A program made the position numbers and the translations under genes. From the NCBI GenBank assembly GCA_029071345.1, contig JAIEAO010000152.1, positions 1 to 35,927 on the forward strand: DNA of 35,927 nt. The letters run 5' to 3'. This DNA comes from Muribaculaceae bacterium. Lineage in GTDB: Bacteria; Bacteroidota; Bacteroidia; Bacteroidales; Muribaculaceae. The notes under the pieces are model-generated. The model was not told the origin of the DNA, made no database searches, and saw only the letters and a program-made list of their open reading frames with translations. Of the stretch, positions 24,698-35,927 are shown piece by piece. The stretch's first letter is position 1. Each line of letters starts with the position of its first letter.

Positions 24698-27070
24698 ATG
24701 AAAATATCATTGAAATTTTTTAAGATTCTCACAGGGCTTCTTTGCATGACAGGCGCAATAGTTGTTAACCCTGTTGTCGCCCGGAATCCTATTGCCAAGA
24801 GCGAAGCAACCGTGGAATCAGGTAACGCCCGGTTCACCGTCCTGACCCCTGAAATGATTCGCATAGAATATAGTGAAAGAGGAACCTTTGAGGACCGTGC
24901 TACATTTACAATACAGAACCGGGAGATGGATATAGTTCCGGACTTTTCAAAAAACGAGGATAAGGAATTCCTGTATATAGAGACGGAAAAAATCAAACTT
25001 AAATATCGCAAGGGCTCAAATCCGAAAACGATTCCGGCTTCTCCTGATAATTTAAAGATAACAATGAAACACAACCGCGACACCGTAGTATGGTATCCCG
25101 GCAAACCTGACCCATTGAATCTTAAAGGAACCTGTCGCACTCTTGACTTATGTGATGGTGACAGTAAGCGCTCTGAACTTGAAAATGGCTTAATATCACG
25201 ATCTGGATGGGCCGTTATTGATGACTCATGGACTGCAGCCCGCCCCGATGGCGGCCGTTCGTTTGCTCTTGAACCAAATGAAGAGCTCGGTTACGACTGG
25301 TGGAGTGCGAGGAAAGATCCTGATGCTTTGGATATCTACTTTATGGGTTATGGATCAAACTATAAAAAAGCTTTGAGTGATTACACAAAAGTGGCGGGGA
25401 AAATACCGTTGCCCCCAAACTATGTTTTTGGCTACTGGTATAGCCGATATGCTCCTTACACAGATTCTGATTATCGTCAGATAATGCGGGAGCTTGCGGA
25501 GAATGATATACCGACAGATGTCATGATTCTGGATATGGACTGGCATTGGAACGGAAAAGCAGATTGTGAATCGTCAGGCCGTGGAAATTGGACCGGTTGG
25601 TCATGGAATACAAATTTGATTCCTGCCCCTGAAAAACTCCTTAATGATATTCACGATAATGATCTAAAATTGTCTCTTAACCTTCATCCTGCGGATGGGA
25701 TCGATAGCATTGAGTCTCCCCAATATTATAATGCCATTAAATCAGAGCTGCAGGGCAAGTATGATAATAAGGGAGTTATCACATGGAGTGTTGACTATCC
25801 GGATTTCACTAAATCGTTCTTCAAGAATATAATACGTGAACATGAAAAAGAAGGTGTCGATTTCTGGTGGCTCGACTGGCAACAGTACCTTACAAGTCCT
25901 TTTACATCAGGTCTTAGCGAGACATTCTGGTGCAATCATGTTTTCTACAACGATATGAAGACAAACCGCACAGACCGTCGTCCTGTCATTTTCCATCGTT
26001 GGGGTGGCCTTGGCAGTCACCGTTATCAAATCGGTTTTTCGGGAGATGCAATGATAAATTTCCCCACATTGGCGTTTCAGCCCTATTTTACGGCCACGGC
26101 TTCAAATGTAGGTTATACATATTGGGGTCACGATCTGGGAGGGCATTTGTTTACTGATGAAAAGATCGTCAATGATCCTGAATTGATGCTTAGATGGATA
26201 CAATTCGGTGTATTCACTCCTATTTTTCGCAGTCATGCCACTAAAGAAGATAGAATCGAACGAAGGATATGGAAATTCAGTAATTTCCCTCTTATGCGTG
26301 ATGCCGTAAAACTACGCTACGCTCTTTTCCCTTACATATATACTATGGCTCGTAAAACTTACGATACAGGTATCGGTATGTGTCGACCTCTATATTATGA
26401 ATTCCCGGATGATGAAGAAGCCTATAATTATGAGGGAGAATATTTCTTTGGCGATAATATCCTGGTTGCACCTATCACCGAGCCTGCCACTGACGGTAAA
26501 ACAAGCTATAAGAAAATCTGGTTTCCGACAGGGAAATGGTGGAGCGTGGCGACAAATCAACTTATCGAAGGTCCATGTGTCATGACGATGGAGTTCTCAG
26601 CGGAGGATATTCCTTATTTTTACAAAGCAGGATCTATTATTCCAATGAATCCGTCATCTGTAAACAGGGTTACGACGCGCCCTGAAGAAATCGTGCTTCA
26701 TTCGGTTGCCGGTAGTGAAGGTGAGGATATTTTATATGAAGATGAAGGGGATAATCCGGATTACGATACAAGATATGCTACCACACAACTCAGACATCAC
26801 GTAAACGGCAATAAAGAGACATATCTTATATGCCCCAGAGAAGGTGATCAGTCAAATCTCGTTCAGAGTCGTTCGTGGAAGCTTAATATTTTTAATGCCT
26901 GTCCTCCCGATGAAATCAAAATCAATGGTTTCGTACTTGGACAAAAAGATTGGCATTATAATGCTGCCGATAAGGAACTTAGCATTTCAATTCCCAAAAC
27001 AAATTGCAGTGAGGCCATCAAGATTACTGTGACATATAAGTCTGAAACGGGAAGAACCTCAGGCAAATGA
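24698..27070 (+). CDS. Family GH31 alpha-glycosidase
   Basis: This is a 790-residue exported GH31 enzyme (signal peptide about 1-28, ending PVVA). The N-terminal beta-sandwich spans about 35-235. The (beta/alpha)8 barrel follows, with FGYWYSRYAPYTD (244-256), DVMILDMDWHWNG (274-286), the nucleophile D393 in FWWLDWQQYL, and the acid/base D450 in GFSGDAMINFPTL. C-terminal beta domains include FGDNILVAPIT. GH31 covers alpha-glucosidases, alpha-xylosidases, alpha-galactosidases and alpha-GalNAcases. The WLDWQQ form of the nucleophile motif, not the usual WLDxxEP type, suggests a less studied subfamily. It is followed after 19 bases by GH36. Confidence 0.9.
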   Translation: MKISLKFFKILTGLLCMTGAIVVNPVVARNPIAKSEATVESGNARFTVLTPEMIRIEYSERGTFEDRATFTIQNREMDIVPDFSKNEDKEFLYIETEKIKLKYRKGSNPKTIPASPDNLKITMKHNRDTVVWYPGKPDPLNLKGTCRTLDLCDGDSKRSELENGLISRSGWAVIDDSWTAARPDGGRSFALEPNEELGYDWWSARKDPDALDIYFMGYGSNYKKALSDYTKVAGKIPLPPNYVFGYWYSRYAPYTDSDYRQIMRELAENDIPTDVMILDMDWHWNGKADCESSGRGNWTGWSWNTNLIPAPEKLLNDIHDNDLKLSLNLHPADGIDSIESPQYYNAIKSELQGKYDNKGVITWSVDYPDFTKSFFKNIIREHEKEGVDFWWLDWQQYLTSPFTSGLSETFWCNHVFYNDMKTNRTDRRPVIFHRWGGLGSHRYQIGFSGDAMINFPTLAFQPYFTATASNVGYTYWGHDLGGHLFTDEKIVNDPELMLRWIQFGVFTPIFRSHATKEDRIERRIWKFSNFPLMRDAVKLRYALFPYIYTMARKTYDTGIGMCRPLYYEFPDDEEAYNYEGEYFFGDNILVAPITEPATDGKTSYKKIWFPTGKWWSVATNQLIEGPCVMTMEFSAEDIPYFYKAGSIIPMNPSSVNRVTTRPEEIVLHSVAGSEGEDILYEDEGDNPDYDTRYATTQLRHHVNGNKETYLICPREGDQSNLVQSRSWKLNIFNACPPDEIKINGFVLGQKDWHYNAADKELSISIPKTNCSEAIKITVTYKSETGRTSGK

Positions 27071-27089
27071 AAATCCTAAAATTCATTGT

Positions 27090-32464
<5,375 letters not shown>

Positions 32465-32497
32465 TCCATTTCCATGCCTGTCGATTCAAGCAATTAT

Positions 32498-32522
32498 GCG
32501 GGTGTTGATAAATATCTCCCGC
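32498..32522 (+). terminator. Weak hairpin after GH2
   Basis: GCGGG (32498-32502) can pair with CCCGC (32518-32522), with an inner GATA/TATC pairing. The following TCCTTTGCTT is not a good T-run, so termination here is uncertain. It overlaps the region just upstream of the next promoter. Confidence 0.3.
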
Positions 32523-32525
32523 TCC

Positions 32526-32558
32526 TTTGCTTATTAAATGTATTCTTCACTATATTTG
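32526..32558 (+). promoter_or_regulatory. Housekeeping (sigma-ABfr) promoter for the second GH3 gene
   Basis: TTTG (32526-32529), 21 bases, TATATTTG (32551-32558): an exact match to the Bacteroidetes -33/-7 consensus TTTG-N19-21-TANNTTTG. Transcription would begin about 20 bases before the ATG at 32584. No copy of the regulon motif lies in this gap, so the last two genes appear to be under ordinary rather than ECF control. Confidence 0.65.
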
Positions 32559-32583
32559 CAGCATTTAAAATTGATACATATAT

Positions 32584-34842
32584 ATGAATTCGTTTATCAA
32601 ATTCTCGGGTCTTGTTTTTGCGGCTGTGGTGACTTCCATATTCTCGTATGCCGCAACCCCGATTTATCTGGATGAAAAGCAACCTCTGGAGACGAGGGTT
32701 CAGTATGCTTTATCCCGTCTGACAACCTCAGAAAAGATTGCCCTTATCCATGCGCAAAGCAAATTCAGTTCTCCGGGTGTAGCAAGGTTAGGTATTCCGG
32801 AGGTTTGGTGCACTGACGGGCCTCATGGGATTCGTCCTGATGTTCTTTGGGATGAATGGAATCAGGCCGGCGCCACCAATGACTCATGCGTGGCTTTCCC
32901 GGCTCTCACCTGTCTCGCGGCAACTTGGAATCCTGAAATGGGATACCTCTACGGGAAATCAATCGGAGAGGAGGCCAGATACCGTAAAAAGACAGTTCTG
33001 CTCGGCCCGGGTGTAAACATCTACCGCACTCCTTTAAACGGTAGAAATTTTGAATACATGGGTGAAGATCCTTATCTCGCAGCTCAAATGGTAGCGCCAT
33101 ACGTGCGGGGAGTGCAGCAAAACGGAGTGGCTGCCTGCGTTAAGCATTATGCTTTGAATAATCAGGAGGTTAACCGTTCTCATGTAAACGTTATCGTTGA
33201 TGACCGCACCTTACACGAGATTTACCTTCCTGCTTTCAAGTCGGCTGTCAAGGATGGTAAAGCCTGGGCAATTATGCCGGGTTATAATAAGTATGACGGT
33301 GACCATGCTTGTGAAAACCCTAAACTTCTGCTTGATATTCTCAAAGGGGATTGGGGCTTCGATGGAGTTGCAATCAGTGACTGGGGAGCGGTTCATAACA
33401 CGGAGAAAGTGGCGCCGAATGGCCTTGATATGGAATTTGGTTCATGGACTAATGGCCTGGATTGGGGCACGAGCAATGCATACGATAATTACTTTCTTGC
33501 CAAACCATACGAGAGACTTTTGAATGAGGGGAAACTCGATATTAAGGATCTCGATGACAAGGCGGCCCGTGTACTTCGTCTGATATTCAGAACTGAAATG
33601 GATCGCAACCGTCCATTCGGATCCATGAACAGCGATGAGCATTATGCGGCCGCACGAAAGATTGCCGGAGAAGGAATTGTTCTGTTGAAAAATAATCGAT
33701 CACTGCTGCCCGTTGTGCCGGAGTCGGTTAAGAATATTCTTGTCGTAGGCGAAAATGCAATCAAAATGATGACGGTAGGCGGCGGTTCGTCATCTCTTAA
33801 GGTCCAGAAAGAGATTCTGCCCCTTGATGGCATTAAGGAACGTGCTGCCAAAGATGGGATCAATGTAGTGTTCGAAAGAGGGTACGTTGGCGACATAACC
33901 GGTGAATACAATGGTGTAACGACAGGGCAGGATCTCAAGGATTCCCGCTCTTCAGAACAATTGATTGCAGATGCGGTGAAAGCGGCCAAAGATGCGGATA
34001 TTGTAATATTCATCGGAGGTCTGAATAAATCTAATCATCAGGATGCAGAAGGTTGCGACAGAAATGAATATCCACTCCCTTATAATCAAAATGAGGTAAT
34101 ATCGGCCCTTGCCGCAGCCAATCCCAATCTTGTGGTGGTATCCCTTACAGGAAATGCTTATTCCATGCCTTGGCTTGATCGGGTACCTGCCGTGGTTCAA
34201 GGATGGTATATTGGCTCTGAATCGGGCGAGGCACTTGCTGATGTAATCTTTGGCGATGTCAATCCCTCCGGCAAATTGCCCTTCACCTTTGCCAAAGCGA
34301 TCACTGATTTTGCGCCTCATGCAACAAACGACAGCACAATGTATCCCGGCGTGAATAGGGAGGTGAACTATAAGGAAGGCCTCAATATCGGTTATCGTCA
34401 CACCGACAGGAAGCCCGGAAGAGTGAATTTTGCGTTCGGACACGGTCTGAGTTTTTCTACTTTCAATATTGGCAAACCGGAGTTGAATGATATGGATGAC
34501 GATGACGAGACAACATTTACAATATCTGTGCCGGTGACAAACACGGGCAACCGGACTGGCTCCGAAGTCGTTCAGGCCTACGTTCATGATGTCAAGAGCA
34601 GTGTATACCGTCCTGTCAAAGAACTTAAGGCATTCGGGAAGGTTTCATTAAATCCCGGAGAGACTAAGAATGTCAGCCTCTCATTTGATAAAAACTCATT
34701 TGCGTTCTATAATCCTGACACAAACAAATGGACAGTCGAGCCCGGTAAATTCGAGATTCTTATCGGCAATGCATCTGACAACATCTCCCAAAAGATACCT
34801 GTGAAAATAAACCGCGCGATGACATGGAGCGATGCAGATTAA
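32584..34842 (+). CDS. Family GH3 beta-glycosidase (periplasmic)
   Basis: This 752-residue GH3 enzyme has a cleavable signal peptide (about 1-23, IFSYA). The barrel domain carries WCTDGPHGIRPD (75-86), KHYALNNQEVNR (187-198) and the nucleophile D266 in AISDWGAV. The second domain has GGLNKSNHQDAEGCDR, with E489 the likely acid/base. A fibronectin-III-like domain lies at the C-terminus (about 650-735). The GLNKS..AEGxDR form is found in GH3 beta-glucosidases and beta-xylosidases that finish plant-type oligosaccharides. It differs clearly from the GH3 at 4974-7316 (different acid/base loop and membrane anchoring), so the two probably cut different linkages. It has its own consensus promoter. 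Confidence 0.92.
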   Translation: MNSFIKFSGLVFAAVVTSIFSYAATPIYLDEKQPLETRVQYALSRLTTSEKIALIHAQSKFSSPGVARLGIPEVWCTDGPHGIRPDVLWDEWNQAGATNDSCVAFPALTCLAATWNPEMGYLYGKSIGEEARYRKKTVLLGPGVNIYRTPLNGRNFEYMGEDPYLAAQMVAPYVRGVQQNGVAACVKHYALNNQEVNRSHVNVIVDDRTLHEIYLPAFKSAVKDGKAWAIMPGYNKYDGDHACENPKLLLDILKGDWGFDGVAISDWGAVHNTEKVAPNGLDMEFGSWTNGLDWGTSNAYDNYFLAKPYERLLNEGKLDIKDLDDKAARVLRLIFRTEMDRNRPFGSMNSDEHYAAARKIAGEGIVLLKNNRSLLPVVPESVKNILVVGENAIKMMTVGGGSSSLKVQKEILPLDGIKERAAKDGINVVFERGYVGDITGEYNGVTTGQDLKDSRSSEQLIADAVKAAKDADIVIFIGGLNKSNHQDAEGCDRNEYPLPYNQNEVISALAAANPNLVVVSLTGNAYSMPWLDRVPAVVQGWYIGSESGEALADVIFGDVNPSGKLPFTFAKAITDFAPHATNDSTMYPGVNREVNYKEGLNIGYRHTDRKPGRVNFAFGHGLSFSTFNIGKPELNDMDDDDETTFTISVPVTNTGNRTGSEVVQAYVHDVKSSVYRPVKELKAFGKVSLNPGETKNVSLSFDKNSFAFYNPDTNKWTVEPGKFEILIGNASDNISQKIPVKINRAMTWSDAD

Positions 34843-34859
34843 TGCCCGATGAGTTAATT

Positions 34860-34889
34860 CTGAAAACTGGAAACCGATAACTGAAAACT
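34860..34889. repeat. Short direct repeat CTGAAAACT x2 upstream of the esterase
   Basis: CTGAAAACT occurs at 34860-34868 and 34881-34889, 21 bases apart, about two helical turns. It may be a regulator site or a chance A-rich repeat. Confidence 0.35.
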
Positions 34890-34897
34890 AAAAATAA

Positions 34898-35761
34898 ATG
34901 AAACGAATTGCGAAGATTGCTATGTCGATGCTCGCGCTCGGTTGCATAACAATGTCAGCCGCAGAGCCAATGAAAATCAAATTATGGTCCAACGGCGCTC
35001 CAACGAAAAATGGTCTTGAAGGCACTGAAGAGCGTTGGGAGGGTGCTAAGGTATATGAAGTATCAGAGCCCGAGCTATGGGTGTATCAAGCCGAAAAACC
35101 TAACGGTATGGCTGTTATCGCTTGCCCGGGTGGTGGCTATAAATACTTGTCTACCGACAATGAGGGCACAATGTTTATCGATTGGATGAATGAGCGCGGC
35201 ATCACTTTCGCCATCCTTAAATACCGGTTGCCTAATGGTCATTCGGAGGTACCGCTGGAGGATGCCCGCCGTGCGATGGAGATAATGCGCACACAAGGGA
35301 AAGAATACGGTGTTAACCCTAACGAGATCGGAATTATGGGCAGCTCAGCCGGAGGTCACCTTGCCGCTACGCTTGCCACAATGTACGGCTTACCCATGTA
35401 TCGCCCCGACTTCCAGATACTTCTCTATCCCGTAATCACTATGACCGACAAGACGCACAAAGGATCGCGTTCCAATCTTTTAGGTGAAAATCCGACTGCC
35501 GGGGAGATAGAGAAATATAGTCTCGAAAACCGCGTAGATGCGCAGACTCCTCCTGCCTTTATCATCCTCGCCTCAGACGACAATGCCGTCAAACCGATCA
35601 ATTCCCTGCGTTATGCCGAAAAACTGCAGGAAAACAAAGTACCTTATTCACTTCATATCTACCCCAGCGGTGGACATGGTTTCGGATTCCGCGACACCTA
35701 TCAATATAAACCTCAATGGAGCGCGGAATTAGATCGCTGGTTGAAATCATTACAAAAATAA
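34898..35761 (+). CDS. Alpha/beta-hydrolase, probable carbohydrate esterase
   Basis: This 287-residue exported hydrolase (signal peptide about 1-22) belongs to the BD-FAE/acetylxylan esterase-like group of the alpha/beta-hydrolases. The catalytic triad is S150 in GSSAGGH, D228 in ASDDNAVKP and H260 in GGHGFGF. CPGGGYKYLS (76-85) supplies the oxyanion loop. Relatives remove acetyl or other acyl groups from glycans, which fits its position at the end of a PUL. The length is normal. It starts 55 bases after GH3 and has no clear promoter of its own, though the gap holds a direct repeat of CTGAAAACT 21 bases apart. A general esterase remains possible. Confidence 0.8.
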   Translation: MKRIAKIAMSMLALGCITMSAAEPMKIKLWSNGAPTKNGLEGTEERWEGAKVYEVSEPELWVYQAEKPNGMAVIACPGGGYKYLSTDNEGTMFIDWMNERGITFAILKYRLPNGHSEVPLEDARRAMEIMRTQGKEYGVNPNEIGIMGSSAGGHLAATLATMYGLPMYRPDFQILLYPVITMTDKTHKGSRSNLLGENPTAGEIEKYSLENRVDAQTPPAFIILASDDNAVKPINSLRYAEKLQENKVPYSLHIYPSGGHGFGFRDTYQYKPQWSAELDRWLKSLQK

Positions 35762-35776
35762 ATACCCATTAAACCC

Positions 35777-35813
35777 AAAGACTTCGGCTCAAAACCGGAG
35801 TCTTTATTATTTT
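35777..35813 (+). terminator. Rho-independent terminator of the esterase/GH3 unit
   Basis: AAAGACTTCGG (35777-35787) pairs with CCGGAGTCTTT (35795-35805) over 11 positions including one G-U, with a 7-base loop and a following TTTATTATTTT tract. This marks the 3' end of the plus-strand PUL genes. Confidence 0.85.
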
Positions 35814-35916
35814 CATGGGGATAAAGTTATTTTCAGGGGAATAAAAAAGAAGACCTAATGGACATTTTGAGTGATGAAAATGTCTCTAAAAATCACTAAT
35901 GGACATTTCGGGTGAT
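35807..35916. repeat. Two families of direct repeats at the right edge, possibly a mobile-element end
   Basis: TTATTTTCATGGGGATAAA (35807-35825) recurs as TTATTTTCAGGGGAATAAA (35827-35845), a 20-base period. CTAATGGACATTTTGAGTGAT (35855-35875) recurs as CTAATGGACATTTCGGGTGAT (35896-35916), 41 bases apart. The first of these also forms an inverted repeat GACATTTT/AAAATGTC (35861-35884). Multiple short subterminal repeats of this kind are seen at the ends of IS21-like elements, but no transposase lies in the window, so this identification is tentative. Confidence 0.5.
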
Positions 35917-35927
35917 ATTCTCCATTT

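Noticed and set aside
33952-34587. 211-residue ORF antisense to the second GH3
   Set aside because: Same reasoning: a mirror frame with no recognisable features.

Overview
The window looks like a chromosomal segment from a Bacteroidales bacterium, plausibly a gut genus near Muribaculaceae or Bacteroides. The evidence is a SusC/SusD pair, Bacteroidetes-type lipoprotein signals, fimbrillin-like lipoproteins, a FecR/ECF sigma pair, and promoters matching the Bacteroidetes housekeeping consensus (TTTG ... TANNTTTG). The genus cannot be fixed from the sequence alone. Most of the window is one large polysaccharide utilisation locus (PUL) with an L-rhamnose catabolic operon attached.

Layout. Positions 1-276 are the 3' end of a group II intron: the C-terminus of its reverse transcriptase/maturase and catalytic domains V and VI. 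The minus strand from 11722 to 340 reads: large fimbrillin-like lipoprotein, second fimbrillin-like lipoprotein, ECF sigma factor, FecR anti-sigma, GH3 lipoprotein, then rhaB-rhaA-rhaT-rhaD. The plus strand from 11944 to 35761 reads: GH63-like (alpha/alpha)6 hydrolase, WbsX/GH99-like protein, SusC with an STN signalling domain, SusD, GH30-like hydrolase, a large internally duplicated beta-propeller-like lipoprotein, a small secreted protein, GH31, GH36, GH2, a second GH3, and an alpha/beta-hydrolase esterase. The right end (35807-35916) carries two families of direct repeats that may be the edge of another mobile element.

The most notable signal is a bipartite motif, GATGTGTG-N12-AATCGCC followed by an A/T run. 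It occurs four times with an invariant 12-base spacer and unconserved spacer sequence. Each copy lies upstream of, and points towards, a transcription unit: the fimbrillin/sigma/FecR operon, the GH63-like operon, the susCD operon, and the small secreted protein heading the GH31-GH36-GH2 set. I read it as the promoter recognised by the ECF sigma factor encoded here, which would make the locus a self-activating regulon. That is inference; the motif itself is plainly visible.

Proposed operation: SusC/SusD and perhaps the fimbrillin-like lipoproteins capture a glycan at the surface. The SusC STN domain signals through FecR to release the sigma factor. Signal-peptide-bearing hydrolases (GH3 x2, GH30-like, GH31, GH36, GH2, GH63-like, WbsX-like and an esterase) then dismantle a branched glycan. 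L-rhamnose would be imported by RhaT and converted by RhaA, RhaB and RhaD to DHAP and lactaldehyde. The enzymes suggest a branched heteroglycan with galactose (alpha and beta), glucose-type sugars and rhamnose, possibly with ester groups. The exact substrate cannot be read from the sequence. No recognisable SusE/SusF-type binding lipoprotein and no rhamnose regulator are present.
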